Assembly (NCBI RefSeq): GCF_041146795.1
Contig: NC_135167.1
Coordinates: 28,877,454 to 28,941,453 of the forward strand
Source of the DNA: Maylandia zebra
Taxonomy: Eukaryota > Chordata > Actinopteri > Cichliformes > Cichlidae
Reading direction: 5' to 3'
DNA: 64,000 bases
A program made the translations under genes and the position numbers. The notes below the pieces were generated by a model. It searched no databases. It was not told where the DNA came from and was given only the letters and a program-made list of their open reading frames with translations. Below are positions 40,486 to 53,023 of the stretch, one piece after another; position 1 is the first letter of the stretch, and each line of letters begins with the position of its first letter.

Positions 40486-43095
40486 ATTAATCATAATTAT
40501 TACATAAAAAGAACTTTATGGAAAGTGAAAATAAAGTTGAGCTAAAATAAAGCTGCATAAAAACTATATTTTAAAATTGACTTCACTGGTGACAAAAACG
40601 TAGGAAACATATTTTAAATACATTAATTACTGTAATTACAATTACAATTCATCACTGTAAGTCAAAGTTTCTCATCTCGTCCATATCTTCCTGAGATCAC
40701 CGGACCTGCAGCCACAGCTTCAGGTTCACACTGCTCCGCCTCAGTGTGCAGCATCACCTCCTCAGCTCTGCCCAGGCCTGAAACCTGACCAGTTTGGTTG
40801 TTCTGCTTTGGATTTCAGTCTTTATTTACTCAGATGAAATCTCCACACTTTGGATTGCCTGCTAAGTTCAGCTACGGTTCCTCTGCTGCTCAGAACAGTC
40901 AGACAGTTCTCCATGCATTCAGTGACACCCTCCCGTCTCTGCCCCTGTGCTCGCAACATCAAATCTCTGACTCGATCTCTGATTTGTTTTTCCTTTTTAT
41001 CGTGCACAAACACCACAATTCACTATTTAATTAATAAGCTAATTTTAGGAAAAATCATGAAATATGAGATAATGTTGTGTCATTTTAACAGAGGTAATGA
41101 TTTTTTAAATGCTATGGGATCAGGGACAGCCATGATGTTAACGTTGAGACAACCTAGAGCGTGACATTTCATACCCATCTTCAATTTACAGTCTATGTTT
41201 ATTATTATTTATTAAATTGTTTGATTTGTTTGATTTGCTGCCAGCCTGGTGGACTTTTTCTAAGGCACCAGCCAAAAGCCATGATGATTAGAATCTGGAT
41301 GTTAATATCTGTTGCATCTGCTCTCCATCGCTCCCTGCCTCTTTTATCTTTCTGTTGCTTCTCTCTGATAAATTTATAAAAAGGCACCCTGCAGCCTTTG
41401 ATCCAGTGATGTGACCTTGTAAATAGATGTTTTCAAGTACTTGAACAACATGACCTCAGCGAGGATCACTTGCTGATTTTAAGTCGCGATAACAACACAG
41501 CAGTTCTCCGAGCCCCATTTATTATTTTGTTTGGTTGTTTCTCAGAAATAAATAAATACACAACCCTCTGTGAGCAATCATGGATTAGCTGTGGCAGTGG
41601 CGCCACTGTCTGAACGCCTCACACTGAACCAGGATCAGTAAGAGACAGTCTCCATCACACTGGGCTCCCTTCCTTTTCCTTTGTTTTCATTCAGTTTCCT
41701 TCCACGTTTTCTTAGATACTATTCTCCCCAATGCAAGTCTAAACAAACGACAATACTGTGAAAGTAAACAAATGTACAAATGTGATATTCTTCAACCTTT
41801 GGCCTCACTAAACCCCAGGACCAGATTCAGGCTCATCATTTTGGTACTTACATCATAGGTTAAGGAGAATGTCATGCTCGATTTTGTTTGTGATGGTTTT
41901 AATTTTGCATATGTTTACACAACTAAAGAGAGGTTGCTGATTCAGAAGAAGCAAGATGGCAGGGAAAGGTCTGTGTCAGCGCAAACCCTGTTTGGGAAAA
42001 CATACGCGCTTTCATGCATTCTTAAGGTTACAATGTAATGTTTGGCTTTTTCTGCATGGATTAGAAATCAAAGTAAAGATACGCATCAAGGAAAGAAACA
42101 AAGAAGAGCATGATATGCAACACGGGTTCTGAGGAAATACATACTTAACTGGATGATGAGGAAGGATATTGTACACTTTAAGTGTAATAGGATATTAAAT
42201 CAAGGGTAATTTATGCTGAACAGTTTCCATTGAGATTGATCCAGAGATAAAATTTAAAAAATCCTGATGGTCTTAGCGTGTCATTGCAATGTTCGGTGAG
42301 AGCTCAGACTCTTAAGACTTCATGTTTCATGTAATCCTGGTTTATTAAGTTAAAATTATCAAATCCTATGAATTGTTTCTTTGACCACACAGCTGGTGCT
42401 GGAGTATTTTTGTGTTTTTTGTTTTGTTTTGTTTGGCTGTTTGAGGTTTGAGGCTAGCATTGTGATGCTGATCGCCTTTTTCCACCATTTCATACCGATC
42501 CATCCCCGCCCACCTCATGCTATTAGACATATAATGGAAGTCTAGATTAATGGTTAATTTCCAGGAAACTCCTGTGTTCTGTCATAAAGTGCTTTCCATT
42601 AATTAGGGACTCTGTTTCTCAGAATGGAGGGGGAGTGGAGACGAGTGATTAATGAGCTAACTAGTGCAGTCAGCAGCTCGTCCAGCCCCAGTGGGGAGCC
42701 TGAGAGTCGGACCAGCGAGGACAGAGGAAGAAAAATAAATATGTGGCTGCTGGAAGAAGAAAGAAAGGCAGAAAAAGGTGCATGGAAATGCATGGAAGGG
42801 GTAACCCGGTTTAGTTTCAAAGGGATGGCTGTAGTGTTTGAGCTGAACTGTGTGAGTTTAGGATGAGGCTTGATTATGATCCTCCCTGGTGCCAGGAGTC
42901 TAGCACATGGGGATGAGTGTGTGCTGAGTAGCTGAGTAGAGAAATGCTCTGTTTATTTAACTGACATAGTGATAACAAGCACACACACACATGATTTTTG
43001 TGTTTTCAGGGTTTGGGATATTCAAATGTTCAGTGTTAGTCAGTTAGAAAAAAATGGTCACACTGCTAAATAAAAGGGTCCCTACAATCCCCTTT
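40486..43095. other. Intergenic, no gene seen
   Basis: Open frames here are short and without similarity to known proteins. No confident repeat family. Confidence 0.4.
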
Positions 43096-43131
43096 TTTTC
43101 TGATCTGGCTAAGCCTAGCCAGATCAGAAAA
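43096..43131. repeat. Perfect inverted repeat, 16-bp arms, 4-nt loop
   Basis: Arm 43096-43111 and its exact reverse complement 43116-43131 flank AGCC; pairing stops at both outer ends. Confidence 0.95.
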
Positions 43132-43504
43132 CATGAAATTGTTCATTAGTGAGTTTTTAATAGGCTGATTTTACTTTTTACTTTTTATGGTACTTTTTAT
43201 TTTTTAAGATAAAAAATGTACGTCGACATCAGGAGGTGATGATTCCAAACATTCACGCAGGGTTCTCGTCACAATTATGACGGGAAAAGTTAAAGGTTTA
43301 GCAAATCTTTGGTGCTAACACTTGGAGCACTAAAAGTACAGATGTACAACCAAAAGCAAACAACCGTTGATGTCTTGTGTAAAATCCTCTGTTCAAGTTA
43401 GTTAACAGGTCAAATCAGTAGTTTTTTGTGCAAGCTGTTATTAGGACGTACAGTGTAGATAAGTCTAGTAAGTACTAGCAGTTAAGTGACATCTTCCTGC
43501 AACA

Positions 43505-43915
43505 CGGCGAACACCAAGGTTGTTATAGTTAAAACTAAAATAAAAAGTAAAACTTAAAAAAATTTTAAAAATGTTTTCGTTTTTTGACTTTTGAAAAAAA
43601 GAAGTTAAACTTGCTGATTTGATGAACTTGGAAAACTACATAAAATTCAAAAAGATAATAATAAAGTAAATCTCAATTTCAGTATTTGTTAGTTAGTTAG
43701 TTTTTTAAATGCTATTACAGCTTCCTCGATGAAGCTTTGATGGGTATTTTTATTGAGACTCTACAGGGCGACTGTAGACTGTGAGTCAACACGCACGCCC
43801 ACTCTGGAAAATACCTGAAACTAAACTGAAGTAAAAACAAAAGGTCAAAACGAAACAAACAAACAAAACCTAATTACAAAATGCAAAACTAAATAACAGG
43901 TATGCATTTCAATGA
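43505..43915. repeat. Possible GTTGTTATAGTTAAAACTAAAA-type interspersed repeat
   Basis: The opening AAGGTTGTTATAGTTAAAAC and the A-rich body with AAAACGAAACAAAC resemble a common fish repeat built on GTTATAGTTAACGAAAACTA. Pattern recognition only; limits approximate. Confidence 0.3.
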
Positions 43916-46003
43916 AATCTGCCTAAAGTGTGCAGGTTCCTACTTTTACTTTTGATGTAATGCTACTTTTGACAACAATGTCTAGGAAATAAGGGCAGCC
44001 AGTTCTCAGGACAGTAAACCTTAATCCTCCACTGAGAGGGCCCCACTCTGAGTCTGCATAGGTTTACTGCTGGTGCCAAAAATCAAGATGTTTGAAGGCA
44101 GAAGATCAAAAGAAGGAATTGTGTTCCCAATAGCACCACAATCAATTTCATAGATTTAACATGGTGAAATGCAAGGCTTTTATGGATGTCTATGTCTTCC
44201 CATCGAATCAACTGTAAATCACAACAGTATTGCAAGCAGACTGGAATAAAAACACAACAGCGCTGACTGCATATCCATGGTGGTGCCAATTATCACATGT
44301 CAGGAAGTATAATCCCAACATTAAACCCCAGTCACACAGGCCTAGAGACTGGTTGGTGAACCCTGGCAACCACAGGTCAATAAGGAAATACGCCAATCAA
44401 ATGAAAATGTGAATTTCAATCTTTTAATGGTTCCTGGAGGTCACACGGATTGTATGCCACCTTTACGTCGCCGAGTCGCCTTTGTGACTGGAGCTTTAGC
44501 TGGCTAAAATCTCTGGAATCATTGGACGTACTGATTCTGTAAAATAATCTTAATTGCTTTAATAGGACAACATCACAAACAGCAACTGGGAACCACTGTC
44601 AGTGGACAGTGCTGCTATGATGCAGTAATGGGGATGCACATGAGACTTGAAATCCAGAGTTAGTGATACCTCCACTTTGCCGCAGACTCTCTTGGCCCTT
44701 AAAAGTTGAAACTATCCTCCAAGTCATTTCATTTTTGTAAGTGTGAATTTGCTAAGACTACTTTAGCCTCCGGTATTGAGTAAGAAACAGCGGCGCCAGC
44801 AGAGCGACGGCAGACAACTCGAGTCATCAAATGACATGAAGTGGGCCTCATTCCCATCACTGCTTTTCCTCCCACATAACGTGGGTGTGAAATCATGTCC
44901 AACAGCGTGTGCAGCAGAGTGGTATTCATGTAAATCTTTGCACGAAAGCAAATCATCTTTTAAATGCTGAAATATTCCTTGAAGTCAGGATCGCTGATCC
45001 TGGCAGGTAAACCCTGTAAACGCTGGCCGTGTTGCTAACCCTTGGCAGTGTTTACATATGCAGAGTTTCCTATGGGCATCTGATTAAGAGGGCAGCCTGG
45101 CCTGAGTCCAGAGGTCTGGCTCGACATTATCTCCAGCACCCCTGACTGTTATTATAAGGGGGCCTCCTAGTCTCTCCGCTGCTAGCCTGTAAATGGCTGG
45201 GAGTGGACAGCCACAGTGTGTGTGTGTGTGTTTGCAGAATAAACTGCCGCCTTGGTGGGGCAACATACTGTCTGCCATATCTCTGGTCTAGAGTAGAGCC
45301 ATTAGGGGAGCGATGAAGCTGATGACATGTTGTTCCTGTGACAGGCCGCCTGGCCCCAGACTCCACTCTGCTGCCGCTGGAGCTGAGGGAGCCTGCGGGT
45401 CTGCCGCTGGACAGACACAGAGACGCAGGGACGGCGTTTATTTTGGGAGGTGGTTTGGTGCCGGACACCCTGTCTGCTCTCCCACCAACCTTAACACACC
45501 ACCACCCTCCTCTTCCCACGCTCTCAACGCAAATCACCGCCAACACACACACACACCGGTGCACTTTTGCCAAAAATGATGACGGTGCTACTGACACATA
45601 TTCTTTTGGAGGATCAGTTTGCACAAAGCAGTAAGAATAACAATAATAATAAAACAAGAAAAATGTTTGATAAAAAAAATCAAATGCATAATAATAAAGG
45701 AAAAAAGAGATTTGTATGTAATTAATAATCTTCATTAACTGAATAAAATAGATCATTCTTATAAAAGCCATCTTCCAGTGAGCTTTTGTCTTCTAATTTG
45801 TTTTTCCTTGCAGGTTCAACAGTACCACATTTACTGAGTCGGGTATTGTAATTGAGCTTTGTTGTGATAACATGACAAAATTAATATAACTCCAAAAAGA
45901 GCACTATTTTGGGGTCAGCTTCTGTTGTTTAAATGTGCTGTAGGCTATAAATAAAATATACACATACATCAACACAACAAGGTTTAAAAATCAGGCATGT
46001 TTG

Positions 46004-46006
<3 letters not shown>
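43916..46006. other. Intergenic upstream of smad6, no gene seen
   Basis: A minus-strand frame of 214 codons at 45127-45771 has no plausible homology and runs through simple repeats. Unique-looking sequence at about 44750-45480 might be regulatory. Confidence 0.4.

Positions 46007-46070
<64 letters not shown>
46007..46070. repeat. (TA)32 microsatellite
   Basis: Pure 64-base TA run. Confidence 0.98.
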
Positions 46071-46079
<9 letters not shown>

Positions 46080-47510
46080 AGAATTCAGTAAGCTACACAG
46101 TGAACTTAGAAGATAGAAACAATAGAAACAAAATCTTGCTCCTATTACACTAGTGTCAGTCTGAAACCAATATCAGAAATATATTATATATCCACATTTT
46201 TTATATTATATATCCAAATATCGATGCTATCGATACTTTGGATCGTTCAGCACTGTTTGAGTTCATTTGGGATTTCCATTACAGCTTTTTGTCTTCTAAT
46301 ATGCAAAATACCAAAAACCTGACCCCAAAGTTTTTCTGCTGCCTCTGATGTTTTATTAAACCCTTCTGAGCATTTGCAGGAATACATTTTACATTTATTC
46401 ATGTGTTTAACTCAGCGGCTGCAGCAACGCTCGTCTGAATTTTTTTCTATTTTTCTGTTGGTTTGTTGGAGTCTGTGATAAATTTAGATAATAATAATAA
46501 TAATTTATGGCTGTTGTTTTCCATGGCTGCTGTGACTCCAGTGACCTGTAAAACATTAAACTCAGGACAAAGCTCTTCCAAATCACTTCCTTCTTCCCTT
46601 TTTGCATATTTGCTTGTGATTGACTTACACAGGGGGACACATTTTGAACAGATGCCCAGTAAACCTCGCTGTAGCCACTCACAGACACTGCATCCTCTTC
46701 TTTGTCAACTCTCTCCTGCTGCCATTGCAACTTGACTCTCACTTCCTCTCATATAGACAGTAGGCACTGATCTTGGACTAGCACACATAACTGGACAAGC
46801 CATGAATAGACAGGGTTAATGCTTCTGTTATGAGGTGTGGACTTCCCCCCACCACATTGTAAGGAGTTGCTAAAATACCAGTTAGGAGTCACAGAGACCA
46901 GCACTGGACTAGTGCTATGCCACTGGGGGATGCCCTAGTCCCTTGCTTACACTCCAGGTGTTTATCCTGACCATCAAAAGGAATGTGGGCTTCACATTTC
47001 AACATGTGAAGGAGAGGAGCTAGGAACTGAACTGTGTGATTAATGGAGAACCTGCTGTATCAGTATCCCCTGTAAAACAATTAAAGAGTACATTCAGCAT
47101 TAACTGAAGAATTATGTTGTACCACACCTAAACAATAAATGAATAAATAAATACAAACACACAGTCATCTATATGTTACTAATAATGTATTAATATTAGC
47201 TAATACTTACTCTTGTTAACCCTATTTCTCTTGCTTGGTCTCTGCTCAGGACTGAGCAGAGGAGAGCAGGATGTTGCGTCTTTAAGAGTTAAGAAACTTG
47301 AAACCGTGTTTGCGCAACAATCATTGCGGCTCCCAGCCGCCAAAGTGTCTAGACTGGCACATGATGGCGGGAATCAACCAATGGCTCCAGAGCTTTCCTC
47401 TGGGGCCCCGAGAGAGAGAGAGAAAGAGAGAGAGTCAACACCAAACGAAAACCAAGGCGCTGTGACTTTGGTTTCAAAATAAAAGCGTAAAAGTTCCGGA
47501 AAATTGTATC
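46071..47510. other. Intergenic upstream of smad6, no gene seen
   Basis: Contains an AG-rich run near 47408-47434 and short frames without similarity. Confidence 0.4.
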
Positions 47511-47763
47511 TTTTAGAATCAGAATCAGAGAGACTTTTAATCCCAGTAGGAAATTGAGTTGAAGATATATACAACAAACGTCAAACACTCATATAAAAGG
47601 AAGTGTAGAAACAGAGATATTAACAGATAAATATTAAGATAAGTATAGAGATATAGGTGTAGATATAAATGTAAATATACATATAAATATAAAAGGACAC
47701 AAATATTTGTGCACATATATGTCCAGAAATGTGTCTACACATTTCTGGACCCCCCCCCCCCCC
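47511..47763 (-). repeat. LINE-tail repeat, 13-bp hairpin and C tract
   Basis: GAATCAGAATCAGAGAGACTTTTAATCCC looks like the reverse complement of a LINE 3' end. Farther right, arm 47721-47733 pairs perfectly with 47738-47750 across the 4-nt loop TCTA, directly followed by a 13-nt run of C. Confidence 0.6.
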
Positions 47764-48528
47764 AACTTTCTCGTTTTAACTGCTGTATGTTTTATTTTGA
47801 AAAGTTACCATTGGATAATCCAGGTTTTATTCCGTTTGACTTGACTGAAGCTTGTGTCCGTGTGTGTTTGCGGGAGCGTGTGTGCACGTGTGAACGCGTG
47901 TGTTTGTGTGTGTGCGTCCGAAAAGTTCCTGCAGGGGAGTGGAGAGTGGAGTAATTCCAGCTCTCTTTAAAACAACTTCTCAGCACGGATTCCGTCCTGG
48001 AGTTTGGCACCGGAGTGTCCGATCATCTCTGCTTTGTCCCGGGACACTGACGCGGAGTTCCTGCATCCCACACAGCGACAGAAACCGAGATTTTAGTGTT
48101 GCAAGGATTTATTTTTCGAAGCCAAGGAACCACGAAGGGATCGAAGAGGCTCTAGTCTGGAAAGTCTGGAAAAGTTCTGAGTTTCTGATTGTGATGGTCT
48201 TTCTGTTCATGTAAGCTGATCCTGGCCCTTTGGGCGGTCTGACTATGTTCTGTGAATTGTGTGTGGGACCTTCAGAGTGTCGGGGAGTTAACGGCTTTGT
48301 GAGAGGGCAGGCGAAAGAAGTGGCTTAATTGAGTTGGCGACAGCAGGTCACTGAGCAGTGACTGCATGTAGCCTTCTCCCTCATCAGATGTTCGGTGATG
48401 TTTAACGCGATGCGTGATTGATCATTACCTTCTAATGCTGCGAGGAAGCCTGGAAACGGTGACCACCGGCTGCGCACGCTGTGCGCACCGTGCACAAACT
48501 CACGGTCTTGTGCGTCGAGTGTAAATCG

Positions 48529-48585
48529 ATGTGGCATCTCCCGAGAAGCGGACGGGACCGACGGGACTCATCCGAAACTGTTTAG
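48529..48585 (+). other. Upstream open reading frame in the smad6 leader
   Basis: ATGTGGCATCTC opens an 18-codon frame that stops with TAG at 48583-48585, eight bases before the smad6 ATG at 48594. It matters only if transcription starts upstream of 48529, which is likely but unproven. Confidence 0.5.
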
Positions 48586-48593
48586 GTTATCGT

Positions 48594-51500
48594 ATGTTCA
48601 AGTCGAGACGCCCAGGTCTTGTACGGCGACTCTGGAGAAGCCGTGTGGTCACCGAGAGCGACGGGCGGGATGGAAGCAGACGAGGTGAAGGAGAGCGGAA
48701 CGGTGAGTGGGGCAGACACTCGGGTAAGCTCCACAGACACGAGCAGCGGTCGATGACACACACAGACACGGCTCCGGGACTCACGGGGGAGGCTGGAGAC
48801 CTGACAGAGGGCGCGGAGAGAGAGGACGAGGAACAGCCCGACGATGACCGGGGTGCCATGTGCGTCCCGGAGCACAGAGGCTCCCGGCGAGGACAGGAGA
48901 GCGACAGCAGGACGGTGACGTGTTGTTTGTTTGGGGAATGGGATTTCAGACCTCGGAGCTCTTACTGGGCCGCGAGAAAAGACGGAGCTGGCCCCTGTCA
49001 GTGCGCACCGAGGCGTGGGGTTCTGGAGGAGGACCTTGCGAGCACCGCTCACGCTTTTTTGAAGAGACTCAAGGAGAGGTCTCTGGACGCCTTGGTGAAG
49101 GCTGTGGAGACCAAAGGAGGGATACCCGGCGAGTGCGTTATGGTGCCGAATACTGAGCTGCGGCTCGGTGCTCATCACATCTCTCCATACTATCTCCTTT
49201 GTAAGCTGTTCCGCTGGGGCGACCTGCCGCTCTCAGCGCGACTCAAATCGCTGTGCCACTGCCAGAGCTTCGGTGCGGTGGACAGCGCAAAGGTGTGCTG
49301 CAATCCTCATCACTACAGCCGCTTATGCGGGCCAGGTAAGGACACTGACACCGGAAGATAGGGGTTGTGGAATCAGAGAACATCGATCAAACTCATTAAT
49401 CAGACATCATCCCTTAGAAAAGACCATTATAAATGCCTTAAACACCGAAATATCCACCAATATTCCAACCTCGAGATTGAGTTATCTGAAACCATCACAC
49501 ACACCTTCACGAGGGCCCCTGGTCTCCCCCCAGAATCCCCTCCAAGCTGATAGGCCTTGCAGAAAGTTAGTCTCATGCAAATAAAAAAAAGTGTATTTAA
49601 TGCTATATAAAGATTGATGACCTGTATAACTACAGTATAACGAATAGCATAATATAATGGGGAATTCCAACAAATATGTATCGCTCGCCTGAGGCCTGCA
49701 GCTGAAGAAGAAAGTCAGTATTGTTAAAGTGTCGAGCATTTCTTTTCCTGCAGTTATTACAGATGAACTCATCATGCATTTGCAGGCGTCTAACTGGCTG
49801 CACTTCCAGCTGACAGTGCGAGTCTGTTTTTTCTTCTAGTGTTTTATCGTCTGTCTTACAGGTTTATGGTCTATTCATAACTCTTTTTTTTTTTTTTTTT
49901 TTAACTTTGGGCAACCATTACTTTGGTCCTTCTGCACATTCCAATTACGTTACACGCTTATTTCAATTTTCGCAAAAACTGGCGCTTCTCACATCATCCA
50001 AATGGAGGTCGCACTCAAGTTGCACTTAGGCTCTTTTTCCTCTGACAAGGAGGTCCTCCTCTTGTTATTTAGGTTAAGGAGTGCCGATAATATACAGTTT
50101 GCATAGTGCTGGCGCCAGACTGACTCGCTGGGTATCTGACTGACTGAGGACTCCGGCAATTACTGGCTCTGCTCTTAAAGGGGCCGCAGCCACAAACTTG
50201 TGTCCACTTTGGAGTGAAGGATTTATTCCAGCAGCAGCAGAATTATGGAGCTTTCAAAGCCGCTTTAACACAAAAGTCATAATGAGAGCTTGTATGAAAG
50301 AACGGAAAGATAATGAAGAAGTAACAGGGGGTAAAAACGAAGCAAAGGCTTTTAAAAGTGCATCAGATAAAGACGCAAATATATTGTCTAGGGTGAAATA
50401 CTTAACTGGGGGTCTGATGCAATGTGACTCGTGTTGATTAAGCATATTTATTTAAAAAGCTCCAAAGGAATTCCAAGATATGAGCTGTGCAAATATTCCC
50501 CACGCTTTAAGTTTTTTCCTTGATCTAGGGTAGAAGGTATGTCGATACAAAGTGAAATTACAGACACACACAGCCTTATGAACATATTTTCCCATGAAAA
50601 ATAACACAGTGTAAAGTTGATCTGCAGTGCTGCATTCAGGTCTTGCATGTGTTACCATTTGATATAACAACAGGTATGTTTAAAGACTTCCCTGAGGAGA
50701 AAATACTTTTTATGTGAGTGTAGGCTCTAGATTTTTTTCTTTTTAGGGGGGGGGGGGTGTTAAGCAAAATGTCTTCAATTTTGAACTGACAGACAGAGTT
50801 CGACATGTTACATTCTTGTGTGCCTCCTTGCATAATTGTGCATCTCGTAAAACCTCGTGGACTTCTTGCATCTTTACGATATGATTAATAAAACAGTAAT
50901 GAACTAACCGTGCATACTGTGCGTGGCAGTCTTCATTGAACCTTTAGTTTAACCTCATGTTTTTTGGCTGTTCTTACAGAATCGCCTCCACCTCCATACT
51001 CTCTGTCCCGTTCAGATGAACACAAGCCACTGGGTGAGTTTGGAAAAAAAATGGCCACCACAAAACAAAGTAGGAAAGGAGTTCATTATATCTTTCATCT
51101 GAAAATACAGACTTTATTTGATATAAGACACTTGTGCTGAAAGAGACACATGATGGTGTTGTGTTATGATAAAACAGTCCCCTGTTTCATTGATCTGACA
51201 ATTATGCTTTCAGATTAACGGATTGATTAATCATTTTGTGCACTGTCAAAGAAAGTCCAAGGTGTCCTATCGACAGTCTAACAATCAGCGAAGCTTGAGC
51301 TTTAATGACGAGAAGATTTTTATTGTTTGATAAAGGATTCAAGGAGTGCTTGATTACCAAAATCATAGTTGGGGGAAAAAAATTAACCTGGATCTCACAC
51401 TTCTCCTGTATGCCTTTGCTTTTTCTTACATTTCCCAGACTCATCTCTGTCTTACACTGAAACTGCGCCACCCCTCTTCTCCAATCCGCCTCTCAATATG

Positions 51501-52975
51501 CCAAGAGACTACACAGGTGAGTAACTTGCATAATAACTGCTGGCTTTTTTGCTTTTCCTGCAGTGCATGGTGAAGAAAGCTGATTCTGAAGAAAGGAAAA
51601 GTTCTCACAATGAAGTTTGGAAGCACAAATGGGGAAAAAGTTTTTGAGACAGGCATCCCGTCTGAATGTTTACATAAAAGCCAAATTATATTTGCTGGTG
51701 GTGTTATGTTGTGCTTTTCCCCTGTTTTCAAAGGCCGCAAAGGCAACAGAAAACTCCGCTGCATAAAGCTTCTATTGTCAGAGAGGCACGGAGGGCTCGG
51801 TGGGGGTCTGGGGTCTCGCTATCTAGATGCCACAGCAGTGTAGGCTTTCTGTCTCTCTTTCCCCCGTCTATGCTTTCTGCACAGCAAAATATTTCACTGC
51901 GACGAAGCTGCAATAAGATCCCTGTGCATACTCTCAATCCCCTTTTGCCTCTCTAACCACCCATCCCCCTCTTTCCCTCTTTCTTCCCTCAAATCCCTTC
52001 ATTCCTCTCTGCAATTGAGCAGTGGAAAGAGGCTGGCACTTTGGGGGCGGGGGAGCCGAGCGGCTCAGATGAGGCGGCGATGTAGAGCTCTGTGTGTGTG
52101 TGCGGACGCGCGTGTGTGTATGCGGTAAAGGGGGAGAAGGGGCTCAGGGCTGCTTTGGACAGGAAACAGCCCCCTCTAGATGATGAAACTGGAGCTTTAT
52201 TTGTTTACGTGCTGGGGTCGGGTGGAGAGGTCCTCACAGTGTTAGAAGAAACCCACAAACCTACTCGATCAAGCCTCCCCGAGCTCGCTTGTGGACGGTG
52301 TTGAAAGGTGAATGGGCAACCTATGAAGTCTGCGTAGTGTAGCCATGGTATCGTTGACCTTTATGAGGAGTCACTGAGGATTTTCTTTTTGGAGGAGGGG
52401 GTTGTTGTGCCCAGAAGTTAACTGGAGACCTTTAGTTAAAGTTGATGTTGGAAGCAGAAGCAGTATATTGAGTTGTTATGCGCGTTTTCCAGGGGCAGAG
52501 CCTTAGCCAGCTTTTTTAGCAATACTGAGGTCGGCAGTCCTCCCAAAGCACACGTCACCCCTCTCAGAAGAGTTTGAGCTGAAATGCGAGCAAGAAGATG
52601 CTTTAATTGCAAATAATATAAACTGTCCACCTGCATTCACCCTACAAATCAGTTTTCTGTTGAACACCATCATGAATGTGTAAGATTGCTTTTTGGATAG
52701 TTTTGGAGAAGTCATCCACAGTTGTTTATCAATGACTAACAGTCACTGCACACTTTCTGAGTTCAAACAATTTATCTGATTTGTGAAAGTGTACTTATTT
52801 TAGCAGACTGTGTCCCAAATCATCCACACTCGGTCAGAAGTCCATCAAATGTCAAGTTTTTGACTTTCTGAGTAATGAGTGAGGGGGAACCATCTATTGT
52901 TTGCCTGTCTATATGAATGGAAGTGTATCAGCTTCCTTACAACATGTGGTGTGTCGAGTGTATAGACAAGTTAGC

Positions 52976-53023
<48 letters not shown>

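Noticed and set aside
45127-45771. Minus-strand frame of 214 codons
   Set aside because: It reads through CA repeats and AT-rich tracts, and both strands are open over the middle part. No domain is recognisable.
48531-48593. 21-residue N-terminal extension of smad6
   Set aside because: The upstream in-frame start would be GTG, and I-SMAD proteins begin at MF(K/R)(S/T)(K/R)R. The ATG two bases earlier belongs to a separate short frame.
48582-49178. Minus-strand frame of 198 codons opposite smad6 exon 1
   Set aside because: It is a shadow of the GC-rich smad6 coding exon; the plus-strand product is unmistakable.
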